DNA of 22,115 nucleotides from Lachnospiraceae bacterium (GCA_019420465.1 JAHZHB010000062.1:1-22115); one strand, 5' to 3'; counted from the stretch's first letter, positions 13,763-21,430 are shown. Translations and numbers: made by a program. The notes: generated from the sequence alone by a model not told the origin.

Positions 13763-13919
13763 TCAGAAAAGTACCCCGTGAGCTGACTCACATAGATATA
13801 TATTTTTTAAGCGACTTAACCGAGCACGAGTCCGAGACTACAGGCTCGGACCAGCGCAGGTGGAGCGCAAAAAATATATATCTATGTGAGTCAGCTCACG
13901 GGGTACTTTTCGTCCGTCC
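13763..13919 (-). repeat. Long inverted-repeat element A (43-bp perfect arms)
   Basis: The arms 13766-13808 and 13869-13911 are perfectly complementary over 43 bases. After a two-base bulge, GCG/CGC adds three more pairs. The 60-base loop holds a 7-bp hairpin (GTCCGAG, 13830-13836, with CTCGGAC, 13845-13851). On the minus strand the element starts GGACGGACGAAA, with its first G being the last base of the TAG stop of the LtaS-like gene, and ends TTTCTGA, three bases short of the SRP terminator T-run. It thus fills the whole gap. No protein-coding frame is evident inside. It has the same termini as the element at 16685-16957 but different arms. It could act as the 3' end structure of the gene or be a mobile hairpin; its class is unknown to me. 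Confidence 0.85.
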
Positions 13920-16543
13920 TACTTAAACCTTTCCCACAAATGATGTTTCCTGTCAAACAGGATATTGTAGCAGATCTCGTGATACGCAAACCGTTCGGTT
14001 TCATACTCTCCCGGCAGGTTATTGTCATTCCAGTTTCCGGCCGCATCCCACCAGCCTTTACTGGTGATCGCCGGAATCGTCTCGTGCAGGTTTAGCAGAT
14101 ACTTATCGTAATCCGACAGTTCAACACCCGCTGCCTCCAGAAGTTTCGAAGACAGATAATTCATCGAAATCGTATTCTTTTCTCCCGGATTATCACCCCA
14201 TTTCAGGCCGTCATACTCATCGATATCATAATTTGCCCACATAATATAAGGCACATAATACTTGTCTCTCGTTTGCTCAGCCTTGTCCGTTGCGATAAAA
14301 TGCTGATCCCATACCTTTTTGGAATCATCATCCCAGGACGGCTGATGATCACCATACATCAGAATGATCGTCGGCTCATCCTGTTTGCTGAAATAATTTA
14401 CCAGTTCTTCAAATGCCGCATCTGACTCGCGGATCAGTGTGAAATAGTTATTGATACCCGCTGTTCCTTTAAATGAAGTCACTTCAAGTTTATGGTCCAG
14501 CTGATCTCTCAGATACATAAACGGCGAATGATTCTGGATCGTTACATTAAACACGAACAGCGGCTGATCCCCGTTTTCCTTATTTTTCTCATACATGGAG
14601 ATCACGTCTTCAAAATCTCCCTTATCGCTGAGCAGATTGCGGATACGTTTCATTCCTGTTGTATCCTCGTAGAAGATTCCCTCATCAAAGCCAAGTGTCT
14701 GGTACACACCTTCCCTGTTGTAGCCTGCCGCATGATACGGATGATAACCGATCGTATAATATGGATTTTCCTGGTTCTGCAGCACCGTCAGGATTGATGG
14801 CATCTTTGCCTTGACATACTGGGCATAAGCGATCGATCCCGTAGACAGATACGCAAACGAATACCGCGTCAGAAACTCAAACTCCGTATTCGCTGTCGGT
14901 CCGCCGGTTACCGATGTATTCACATAGCCCTTCTGTGTGTTTTTTGTCAGACTGTGAATAAACGGCATACAGTCCTCGCTCAACTCATAATCGTACAGCA
15001 CCGACAGATCCGCAAAGGCTTCGCTCTGTACCACAATGATATTCGGTTCCTGCACAGCCTTTTTTTCGTGTGTTTCGTCGTAGGCTTTTGCGCCCTTTTC
15101 GATCGCCGCATCTGCTTCTTCGCGGTCATAACCTTCCAGTTTCACATTGTGTGTGGCCATCAGATTGCTGAAGAAATAAGGAAGATAGCCATGCTCCCTG
15201 ACCTCGTCTGTATAGTTCCAGCCATTTCCCTTAATATAATTGTAGAAATAGCCATTGTACATACCGATCACGACCACAGCCAGAAGTACGGCTTCCTTGA
15301 GAAGCACCGCCTCTTTTTTTCTCCGGAGTCTTTTTCTTCCCTCTTTTGTCTTCTTTTCCAGCAGTCTTTCCTGCTTTTCTAACGTTTTCTCCGCCTTTGA
15401 AAGTTTAAAAGGCTGTCCCAGAAGCCAGGTCAGTGCACCCGCAGCCACCATGATCACCAGCGGAATATAAAAATACTGATCCATGACCAGCGTATAATTT
15501 CCTGCAACCTCCAGAGCCGTACCGATAACCATAAGATCGCCAAACATCACATAGGAACCGCGAAACTGCATAACTATATAATTGCCCAGTCCGATAAACT
15601 CTGCCAGTCCCAGACAGATCCACGCCGAGAGCACCGGTCGTTTCGTAAGAATATGTAAAAGCAGAAACAATAACACCCAATAAATAAAGGCAAAGAAACG
15701 CAGATTCAAAAACATCAGCATCTTGCTCTCACAGGAAAGCTCCACAATAACATATCCTGCGGCCCCCACAAGGAGCGCACTGCAGCAGGTATAAAACCAC
15801 GGATGGATCTTCGGTGCCTTTTTCTGCCACCTCCTGACCCTCGACCAGTTAGTCAGAAGAAGCGCCGGTACGGTAAAGGCAGCGATCCAGCGCAGATACA
15901 TCCACGGTACTCTTGACAGATAGTTAAGCGGCACAGCCAGAAAATGTTCCAGGTCCATACAGTTAACAAGTCCCTGCCAGAAATCCGGTGCCACATCGAT
16001 CGTATCCGGATCAAACACCAGAGCCAGCACAAACGCAGCTACTGCCAGAATCGTACGCACACAGGCCGCACCCACAGTCACAACAGACTTTTTCTTTTTT
16101 CCAAAGAAAAATCCCATCCGGCGCACCCAGTACATTGCCAGATACACCACAAAAGCCAGCTGCAGCGATCCCCAGAAATAACATTCCAGCGTATCGTACA
16201 GATCCTCACCATCATCCTTCACAAACTGCGCCGCCTCGATCAGACTAAACGGTGCCGAAAATCCCTCCTGGTACTTTTCCATACCACCCAGGAATTTCAT
16301 AAACACAAACCCCGCCGTCACAAGCACAGCTACAAAAAGCACACCGACCAGCGAAGGCACATGTTCCTTTATATAGATCCACCACAAAGGCTGTTTCAGC
16401 TTTCCAAACCATGCCTTTATCTTATGCAGCCTTCCCTTCACATCCGTATCTTCATCCAAAGCCGAAGCAAACCCCAGCTCCAACTCATCCGGATCCTCCC
16501 GCGTCACCTTCTCTGGTTCCAACTTATCTGTAAACTTATCCAT
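13919..16543 (-). CDS. LtaS-like polyglycerolphosphate/phosphoglycerol transferase (sulfatase fold)
   Basis: The product is 874 residues and resembles lipoteichoic acid synthases, which move glycerolphosphate from phosphatidylglycerol onto a membrane-anchored polymer outside the cell. About nine hydrophobic spans lie between 63 and 430. A charged cytoplasmic helix (about 380-412, many Lys/Glu/Arg) interrupts the last two. The extracellular sulfatase domain covers about 498-850. Likely metal and catalytic residues are E508 (VVQSEAF), the nucleophile T550 (GGPTANTEFEF), and D732-H733 (MYGDHQPSW), with spacing similar to E255/T300/D475/H476 of S. aureus LtaS. It is longer than LtaS (about 650 residues) because of extra N-terminal spans, so the exact acceptor is uncertain. 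ATG at 16543 has a modest site (AGG). The stop codon touches element A, and element B lies upstream. Confidence 0.88.
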   Translation of the reverse strand: MDKFTDKLEPEKVTREDPDELELGFASALDEDTDVKGRLHKIKAWFGKLKQPLWWIYIKEHVPSLVGVLFVAVLVTAGFVFMKFLGGMEKYQEGFSAPFSLIEAAQFVKDDGEDLYDTLECYFWGSLQLAFVVYLAMYWVRRMGFFFGKKKKSVVTVGAACVRTILAVAAFVLALVFDPDTIDVAPDFWQGLVNCMDLEHFLAVPLNYLSRVPWMYLRWIAAFTVPALLLTNWSRVRRWQKKAPKIHPWFYTCCSALLVGAAGYVIVELSCESKMLMFLNLRFFAFIYWVLLFLLLHILTKRPVLSAWICLGLAEFIGLGNYIVMQFRGSYVMFGDLMVIGTALEVAGNYTLVMDQYFYIPLVIMVAAGALTWLLGQPFKLSKAEKTLEKQERLLEKKTKEGRKRLRRKKEAVLLKEAVLLAVVVIGMYNGYFYNYIKGNGWNYTDEVREHGYLPYFFSNLMATHNVKLEGYDREEADAAIEKGAKAYDETHEKKAVQEPNIIVVQSEAFADLSVLYDYELSEDCMPFIHSLTKNTQKGYVNTSVTGGPTANTEFEFLTRYSFAYLSTGSIAYAQYVKAKMPSILTVLQNQENPYYTIGYHPYHAAGYNREGVYQTLGFDEGIFYEDTTGMKRIRNLLSDKGDFEDVISMYEKNKENGDQPLFVFNVTIQNHSPFMYLRDQLDHKLEVTSFKGTAGINNYFTLIRESDAAFEELVNYFSKQDEPTIILMYGDHQPSWDDDSKKVWDQHFIATDKAEQTRDKYYVPYIMWANYDIDEYDGLKWGDNPGEKNTISMNYLSSKLLEAAGVELSDYDKYLLNLHETIPAITSKGWWDAAGNWNDNNLPGEYETERFAYHEICYNILFDRKHHLWERFK

Positions 16544-16594
16544 ATATAAAACCTGCCATTCAAAAACTACTTATTGTATAATATCCAATCATAC

Positions 16595-16623
16595 ATACTA
16601 ATCTTTTTTCCCCCCACCGTCAA
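16595..16623 (-). promoter_or_regulatory. Promoter of the LtaS-like gene
   Basis: On the minus strand, TTGACG (16623-16618), a 17-base spacer with a run of G and A, and TAGTAT (16600-16595). It lies between element B and the gene and gives a leader of about 45 bases. Confidence 0.68.
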
Positions 16624-16684
16624 CAAACCCTTTTATCTTTTCATCCAATCTTCACAAACTCACGCTCCTATCATCCTCCAAAAG

Positions 16685-16957
16685 TCAGAAACAGCCCGGC
16701 AGCATGCCATGGGGGATATGGATCTGTTTCCAAACGATCAAAGTGCGCCCTTAGATTTGACGAGATCCACAGCTTACCTACAGAACCTGCCACTGGCAGG
16801 TTCTTTCGGATACAAAGTAACGTAATCTTACGCGCGATCCCGCTTTTGCGAGCGCGTTAGATGAAGTTAGCTGTTAGCTCGGCAAATCGTTGCACTTGTT
16901 TGGAAACAGATCCATATCCCCCACGGCATGCTGCCGGGCTGTTTCGTCCGTCCGTCC
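16685..16957 (-). repeat. Long inverted-repeat element B (48-bp arms, structured loop)
   Basis: The arms 16688-16735 and 16898-16945 are complementary at 47 of 48 positions. After a five-base bulge, AAGTGC (16741-16746) and GCACTT (16892-16897) extend the stem. The one DNA mismatch (A16709 opposite C16924) is a G-U pair in the minus-strand RNA. The 145-base loop is itself structured. It holds a 10-bp hairpin AGAACCTGCC-ACT-GGCAGGTTCT (16782-16804), a small CGTA/TACG hairpin near 16821-16832 and a CGCG-flanked hairpin near 16831-16856. On the minus strand the element starts GGACGGACGGACGAAA, shortly after the proC stop, and ends TTTCTGA. It occupies most of the 420-base gap between proC and the LtaS-like gene; no protein frame is supported. 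Its class is unknown to me. Confidence 0.85.
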
Positions 16958-16963
16958 TCTACT

Positions 16964-17758
16964 CTACATTTCTCTGGCCTTCTTCGTACAACTCTTCATT
17001 GCCTCAATCACCGCACTCCGAAGCCCCTTTTCCTCCAGTACCCGGACAGCCTCGATCGTCGTTCCTCCCGGTGAGCAGACCATATCCTTGAGCTCACCCG
17101 GATGTTTTCCCGTCTCCAGCACCATCTTTGCACTGCCAAGCACAGCCTGTGCTGCAAACTTGTAGGCTGACGCCCTCGGCATACCGTCAGCTACCGCTGC
17201 ATCTGCCATAGCCTCAATAAACATAAATACATAGGCCGGTGCACTGCCGCTTACCGATGTCACCACATCCATCAGCTGCTCCGTTACCCTTTCCGTCTTT
17301 CCAAAACTGCTGCAGAGGTCTTCTACCATATGTAATTCTTCTTCTGTCACCAGCTCTCCGGCACAAAGTCCCATCATACCTTCACCCACCATAGCCGGCG
17401 TATTTGGCATCGTCCGGATCAGTTTCACCGTTTTTTCAAATTTTTCCTCCAGCCACGCAAGCGTCTTTCCCGGCGCGATCGTAACAACGATCTGATCTTT
17501 TCGGATAAAATCCCGGATCTCTGCGATCGTTTCCTCATAAAACTGCGGCTTCACTGCCAGAAAAAGAATATCGGAAAACATCGCTACCTCTCTGTTTTCC
17601 GTAGTGATCTGAATTCCCAGTTCTTTATGAAGTGCTCGCAAAGGCTCCATATGACGTCTGGATACCATGATCTCCCCCGGCATAGCCTTCTTTGCCTTTA
17701 AAATACCGCGCACCATAGCTGTCGCCATATTGCCGCATCCGATAAATCCTGTTCTCAT
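16964..17758 (-). CDS. proC: Pyrroline-5-carboxylate reductase
   Basis: ProC reduces 1-pyrroline-5-carboxylate to proline with NAD(P)H, the last step of proline synthesis. The 264-residue product has the Rossmann loop GFIGCGNMATAM (4-15), the LAVKPQFYEE segment of the nucleotide domain, RTMPNTPAMVGEG, and the C-terminal dimerisation domain with SVSGSAPAYVFMFIEAM and CSPGGTTIEAV. All are standard for the family, and the length is normal. ATG at 17758 follows GGAGGTGA. A divergent small gene lies 249 bases upstream. The gene is followed directly by element B and not by an ordinary U-tract terminator. Confidence 0.97.
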   Translation of the reverse strand: MRTGFIGCGNMATAMVRGILKAKKAMPGEIMVSRRHMEPLRALHKELGIQITTENREVAMFSDILFLAVKPQFYEETIAEIRDFIRKDQIVVTIAPGKTLAWLEEKFEKTVKLIRTMPNTPAMVGEGMMGLCAGELVTEEELHMVEDLCSSFGKTERVTEQLMDVVTSVSGSAPAYVFMFIEAMADAAVADGMPRASAYKFAAQAVLGSAKMVLETGKHPGELKDMVCSPGGTTIEAVRVLEEKGLRSAVIEAMKSCTKKAREM

Positions 17759-17789
17759 AAAACAGTCACCTCCTTTTTTCTATGATGTT

Positions 17790-17818
17790 ATCTTACACCT
17801 ATTTTATTTTTTCGTCAT
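17790..17818 (-). promoter_or_regulatory. Possible promoter of proC
   Basis: On the minus strand, ATGACG (17818-17813), a 17-base AT-rich spacer and TAAGAT (17795-17790). Both boxes match the consensus at four of six bases. Confidence 0.42.
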
Positions 17819-17939
17819 CCGAAAAGCTTATATGCCCTGGTTTTCCTGCATTTTCCCGATTTTTTTTACAAAACTTTTGATTTTGTCTAAGAAACTTGAA
17901 AATTTTCAGGTTTTTGTGAATGATTACACCTCCGTACTC

Positions 17940-17948
17940 TGGTATCTT
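17940..17948 (+). promoter_or_regulatory. Possible extended -10 promoter of the small gene at 18008
   Basis: TATCTT (17943-17948) has TG one base upstream and is the same -10 box as the rplJ promoter. No good -35 box is present at the usual distance. A TGAAAATTTTCA palindrome lies at 17897-17908, upstream of it. Confidence 0.35.
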
Positions 17949-18007
17949 AATACTCGTCAAGAAGAGAACAAGAAAAAAAGCAATACCTGTTGAAGGAGGT
18001 AGTTATT

Positions 18008-18247
18008 ATGAAATTAAGAAATATCACAAACGTAGAAGCATTCCTGGAAACCGTTGATCGTTGCGAAGGTGATGTATACCTGACAACACCGCAGGGTGAC
18101 CGTCTGAATCTGAAATCACAGCTGACAAAAATGCTGGCTATGAGCTCTGTATTTGATTCCGCTGAGATCAAAGAGATGGATCTGGAGTTCTCCAATCCGG
18201 CTGACGTATCCAAGATGCTGACATTCAGCATGGAAGGTGCCTGCTAA
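18008..18247 (+). CDS. Small conserved-looking protein of unknown function (79 residues)
   Basis: I do not recognise a defined domain. The frame has a very strong ribosome binding site (GAAGGAGG) seven to eight bases before the ATG at 18008 and is followed by two hairpins, so it is a real gene. The protein begins MKLRNITNVEAFLETVDRC, is acidic overall, and has no membrane span or signal peptide. GDVYLTTPQGDRLNLKSQL suggests a beta hairpin, then a helix LTKMLAMSS, and it ends in MEGAC with a C-terminal Cys. Similar short proteins occur in Lachnospiraceae and have, from memory, sometimes been labelled poly(A) polymerase without basis; that name is not supported by the sequence. It stands alone between divergent proC and a convergent gene. 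Confidence 0.8.
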   Translation: MKLRNITNVEAFLETVDRCEGDVYLTTPQGDRLNLKSQLTKMLAMSSVFDSAEIKEMDLEFSNPADVSKMLTFSMEGAC

Positions 18248-18283
18248 TCACAAAACCGGCATCAGCCAAAGATAAATAGCCAA

Positions 18284-18344
18284 AAAGCATACTGCAGTTT
18301 TTTTCTTCCTTTCCCTTTCAAATTCTTTTTCTGCAGTATGCTTT
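18284..18344 (+). repeat. Hairpin with 14-bp stem and pyrimidine-rich loop after the small gene
   Basis: The arms 18284-18297 and 18331-18344 (AAAGCATACTGCAG and its complement) are perfect. The 33-base loop is nearly all T and C, with only three A. No U-tract follows the stem on either strand; instead long T runs lie inside the loop. It may stabilise the 3' end of the short mRNA. Confidence 0.6.
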
Positions 18345-18381
18345 CCATAAATTTGATGGCAGCCTGGCTGCCAAAAATATT

Positions 18382-18415
18382 CCCCTGTATGTTTCACTCC
18401 ATACAGGGGATTTTT
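18382..18415. terminator. Bidirectional terminator between convergent genes
   Basis: CCCCTGTATG (18382-18391) pairs with CATACAGGGG (18400-18409) around an 8-base loop. ATTTTT follows on the plus strand and AATATTTTT on the minus strand. It serves the small gene at 18008 and the PHP gene ending at 18425. Confidence 0.85.
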
Positions 18416-18424
18416 AATACCCGT

Positions 18425-19195
18425 TTACACGGGAACTCTCTGACGTTCTTTAAAATATACCGGCACCAGTCCACACATCTTTGCAAAAGCATACGCTTCT
18501 TCCAGATGCGCGCCGACAACATCCGGGTAATGTGCGTCACTGCCGATCGTCACATACCGCCCGCCAAGCACATGATAGCGTGTATATATCGTACGCAGTG
18601 CATCCACCGCTTTTTTACTGTGAAACTGTCTGGTATTGATTTCCATACACTTTTCTTTTTTTATCAGCAGGGCAAGGATCCGGTCGATCTTTTCCGGAAA
18701 CTCTTCATAATACAGTAACGGATCTTCATAGGGTGCCACGCGACCAATATAGTCGATATGCCCCAGTGTATCAAAATCGTCAAAATCTTCGATCATATCC
18801 GCCATCGTATCCAGATATTCCGCAAACACTTCCTTCTTGCTGTGAAACAGCGCAAAAAACTCCGGATAGTAAATATCCTGTCCACGCATAAAATGAACAG
18901 AGCCGATCACCATATCGAACGGATGGGAACGCACGATCTGTCTGTTTTCTTCATTTGTATCGGCTGTCATGCCGATCTCAACGCCCAGAAGAAGGTGCTC
19001 ATTTCGATAAGGTGCAAGTTTCTTAAAGTACTCTGCCGGATCAAAATAAAATTCTGACCGGTCACCGAAAGCCAGATCGATGTGTTCTGTCAGGATCACA
19101 TCCAGCTGTTTTTCTTTCTGCACTTTAAGTAAATCGGAAAACACCATACCGCTGTCCGAGGAAAACGGTATGGTGTGCATATGTGTATCAAACAT
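18425..19195 (-). CDS. PHP-domain phosphoesterase, histidinol-phosphatase-like
   Basis: The 256-residue product has the full set of PHP metal ligands: H5-x-H7 (FDTHMHT), E37-H38 (LTEHID), E73 (GVEIGM), H101 (GSVHFM), H146 (GHIDYI) and D220-x-H222 (GSDAHY). This is the arrangement of HisK-type histidinol-phosphate phosphatases, so hydrolysis of histidinol phosphate in histidine synthesis is the likeliest role. No other his gene is nearby, and a different phosphoester substrate is possible. The ATG at 19195 shares its A with the dapL stop (TAATG), with no clear ribosome binding site, so it is probably translated by coupling to dapL. It ends at a bidirectional terminator. Confidence 0.85.
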   Translation of the reverse strand: MFDTHMHTIPFSSDSGMVFSDLLKVQKEKQLDVILTEHIDLAFGDRSEFYFDPAEYFKKLAPYRNEHLLLGVEIGMTADTNEENRQIVRSHPFDMVIGSVHFMRGQDIYYPEFFALFHSKKEVFAEYLDTMADMIEDFDDFDTLGHIDYIGRVAPYEDPLLYYEEFPEKIDRILALLIKKEKCMEINTRQFHSKKAVDALRTIYTRYHVLGGRYVTIGSDAHYPDVVGAHLEEAYAFAKMCGLVPVYFKERQRVPV

Positions 19196-20397
19196 TATTT
19201 GGCAAACAGTGTGCGGAAACGTTTCATGGCTTCCACTGTATTCTCATAGCTTCCGAAAGCGGTCAGACGGAAATAGTTCTTACCGTTTTCGCCGAAGCCC
19301 TCACCAGGTGTTCCCACAACCTGGATGTTGTTTAACAGATAATCAAAGCATTCCCAGGCTTCCATGCCGTTCGGGCACTCAAACCAGATATACGGAGAAT
19401 GCTCACCACCGGTAAACGGAATGCCAAGCTCCGTCATAGTATCTGCGATCAGCCGGGCATTTTTCTGGTAGTAAGCCAGATTTGCCTTGCATTCTGCCAT
19501 ACCTTCATCCGTAAATACCTCAGCAGCCGCATGCTGGATGATATAGGCTGTGGAATTGTATTTTGTGCTCTGACGGCGGTTCCACATCGCATTTAAGGAC
19601 ATCTCTGTACCGTTGGATGCCTTGAAAACAAGCTCTTTCGGAACAACAGTGTAGCCACAGCGTGTACCGGTAAATCCTGCTGTCTTTGACAGGGAACAGA
19701 ACTCGATCGCACACTTTTTGGCACCTTCGATCGCAAAGATACTGCGCGGCAGAGACGGATCTGTAATAAAGGCCTCGTATGCTGAGTCAAACAGAATGAT
19801 GGCTTCGTTTTCCAGTGCATAGTCTACCCATTCTCTGAGCTGCTCTTTATTGTAGCAGGCACCTGTCGGATTGTTCGGAGAGCATAAGTAGATCAGATCC
19901 ACATGCTGGCTGTGATCCGGCATCGGCAGGAAACCGTTTTCCGGTGTACCATTCATATAGATAACACTGTTGCCGCACATGATATTGGTATCTACATATA
20001 CCGGATAAACCGGATCCGGAATCAGGATCACATTGTCATGGGCAAACAGATCGGTGATGTTACCGGTATCGCTCTTGGCACCATCGGAGATAAAGATAGC
20101 ATCCGGATCTACCTCAACACCACTCTTTTTATAATAAGCACTGATAGCATTGCGAAGCTCCGGATAGCCCTGCTCCGGTCCATATCCCTTGAATGTTTCA
20201 GCAGAAGCCATCTGATCCACACCTTCATGCAGAGCCTTGATGACTCTGGAAGTCAGCGGTTTTGTGACATCACCGATGCCCAGACGGATGATCGGCTTGT
20301 CCGGATGTGCCTCTGTATAGGCAGCTGTACGATGAGCGACCTCTGAAAAGAGATAGCTGGTTTTCAGGCGAAGAAAATTTTCATTTAACTTAGGCAT
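19195..20397 (-). CDS. dapL: LL-diaminopimelate aminotransferase
   Basis: DapL converts tetrahydrodipicolinate to LL-diaminopimelate in one PLP-dependent step, making meso-DAP precursor for lysine and peptidoglycan. The 400-residue product is the family length. It begins MPKLNENFLRLKTSYLFSEV and shows RLGIGDVTKPL, the PLP-binding SPNNPTG (173-179), D204 and Y207 (FDSAYEAF), and the Schiff-base lysine K238 in SLSKTAGFTGTRCGY. The frame extends upstream to 20436, but AAAGGA lies eight bases before the ATG at 20397, so this start is used. It has its own promoter, 85 bases upstream, and overlaps the PHP gene by one base. It is divergent from truA. Confidence 0.96.
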   Translation of the reverse strand: MPKLNENFLRLKTSYLFSEVAHRTAAYTEAHPDKPIIRLGIGDVTKPLTSRVIKALHEGVDQMASAETFKGYGPEQGYPELRNAISAYYKKSGVEVDPDAIFISDGAKSDTGNITDLFAHDNVILIPDPVYPVYVDTNIMCGNSVIYMNGTPENGFLPMPDHSQHVDLIYLCSPNNPTGACYNKEQLREWVDYALENEAIILFDSAYEAFITDPSLPRSIFAIEGAKKCAIEFCSLSKTAGFTGTRCGYTVVPKELVFKASNGTEMSLNAMWNRRQSTKYNSTAYIIQHAAAEVFTDEGMAECKANLAYYQKNARLIADTMTELGIPFTGGEHSPYIWFECPNGMEAWECFDYLLNNIQVVGTPGEGFGENGKNYFRLTAFGSYENTVEAMKRFRTLFAK

Positions 20398-20481
20398 GGT
20401 AAGAATCCTTTCTCTAATTATACTCTTTATATACATGACACTTTATCAGCTCACATGGTTAATGTATAAAAACCCAGTGAC

Positions 20482-20510
20482 ATTCTAGCAAAAAGTGGGA
20501 TTAGTGTCAA
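20482..20510 (-). promoter_or_regulatory. Sigma-A promoter of dapL
   Basis: On the minus strand, TTGACA (20510-20505), a 17-base spacer and TAGAAT (20487-20482). The leader of about 80 bases contains only a weak ATACAT/ATGTAT pairing; it is too short for a lysine riboswitch. Confidence 0.85.
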
Positions 20511-20529
20511 CAAAACACGGACACATTGC

Positions 20530-20558
20530 TTGCATTCGCCGGAAGTTTCGTTTACACT
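20530..20558 (+). promoter_or_regulatory. Possible promoter of truA
   Basis: TTGCAT (20530-20535), a 17-base spacer and TACACT (20553-20558). It lies back to back with the dapL promoter and only 23 bases before the ATG. Confidence 0.42.
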
Positions 20559-20580
20559 GGATAGACAGATGGAGGATCTT

Positions 20581-21318
20581 ATGAAACGAACATACAAATT
20601 TACAATAGCTTACGATGGCAGCCGGTATTTTGGCTGGGAGCATCAGCCGGACCGTGATACCATTCAGGGGAAACTGGAAAGTGTATTAGAACGGATGGTC
20701 GGTGAATTTACGGATGTCATCGGTGCCGGTCGCACAGATGCCGGCGTACATGCCAGAGCCATGACAGCACATGCTGTATTTGAGACGACCATGAACTGCG
20801 ATGCGATCCGGGATTATTTTAACCGGTATCTGCCGGATGATATCGCCGTAAAGGATGTCTCTGTGGCCTCCGATCGTTTTCATGCTCGCTACAAGGCAGT
20901 GGGAAAGACCTATCAGTATACCTGCTTTGATGGTCCGGTAAAGCCTGTATTTGACCGGAAATATGTCTGTGTTCTGAAAGAATCACCGGATATTGCCGCG
21001 ATGCAGAAAGCTGCCGGATATCTGACCGGTGAGCATGATTTTCGTTCCTTCTGCGGCAATCCGCGGATGAAAAAGTCTACCATACGCATCGTAGATACGA
21101 TCGAGATCACCAAAAAGAGCGGCTATATCCGCATCCGTGTTCACGGCACCGGCTTTTTGCAGAATATGGTGCGTATCATCGTGGGCACACTGCTGGAGGT
21201 CGGCTATGGCAGGCTGAAACCGGAGAATATGCCGGCGATCCTTGAAGCCAAAGACCGCAAAATGGCCGGGCCAACAGCTCCGCCGGAAGGTCTTATGCTG
21301 ATGAAAGTAGATTATTAA
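20581..21318 (+). CDS. truA: tRNA pseudouridine(38-40) synthase TruA
   Basis: TruA converts uridines 38-40 in the anticodon stem-loop of many tRNAs to pseudouridine. The 245-residue product has FTIAYDGSRYFGW near the N-terminus, the catalytic Asp53 in GAGRTDAGVHA (48-58), FHARYKAVGKTYQY, the HDFRSFC segment and the C-terminal GTGFLQNMVRIIVGTLLEVG. All are normal for the family. GGAGG lies five bases before the ATG at 20581; the frame is open further upstream but without a site. It is followed by a strong terminator. Several Firmicutes carry truA near ribosomal genes, but here it stands alone. Confidence 0.97.
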   Translation: MKRTYKFTIAYDGSRYFGWEHQPDRDTIQGKLESVLERMVGEFTDVIGAGRTDAGVHARAMTAHAVFETTMNCDAIRDYFNRYLPDDIAVKDVSVASDRFHARYKAVGKTYQYTCFDGPVKPVFDRKYVCVLKESPDIAAMQKAAGYLTGEHDFRSFCGNPRMKKSTIRIVDTIEITKKSGYIRIRVHGTGFLQNMVRIIVGTLLEVGYGRLKPENMPAILEAKDRKMAGPTAPPEGLMLMKVDY

Positions 21319-21333
21319 GACTGGCTTTTATGC

Positions 21334-21365
21334 GCACTGCAGATGTATATTCTGCAGTGCTTTTT
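21334..21365 (+). terminator. Intrinsic terminator of truA
   Basis: GCACTGCAG (21334-21342) pairs with CTGCAGTGC (21352-21360) around a 9-base loop and is followed by TTTTT. Confidence 0.92.
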
Positions 21366-21430
21366 GTTGCCATTTTTATCCATTTTAACAATTTGCACAT
21401 GTCCATCCCGGATTCTTGTCATTTCTGTCA

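Noticed and set aside
13763..16957. Retron, group II intron, integron attC or IS200/IS605 identity for the inverted-repeat elements
   Set aside because: There is no reverse transcriptase, integrase or transposase gene in the window. The ends do not match GUGYG-type intron starts or attC R boxes, and the arms are far longer than REP hairpins.
16685..16957. CRISPR or tandem repeat array in the proC downstream gap
   Set aside because: There is one pair of inverted arms, not regularly spaced direct repeats with spacers.
17897..17908. TGAAAATTTTCA palindrome between proC and the small gene
   Set aside because: It is AT-rich and single-copy in the window; such palindromes occur often by chance in intergenic DNA.
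20398..20481. Lysine riboswitch or T-box before dapL
   Set aside because: The leader is only about 80 bases, with no T-box sequence and no multi-helix core.
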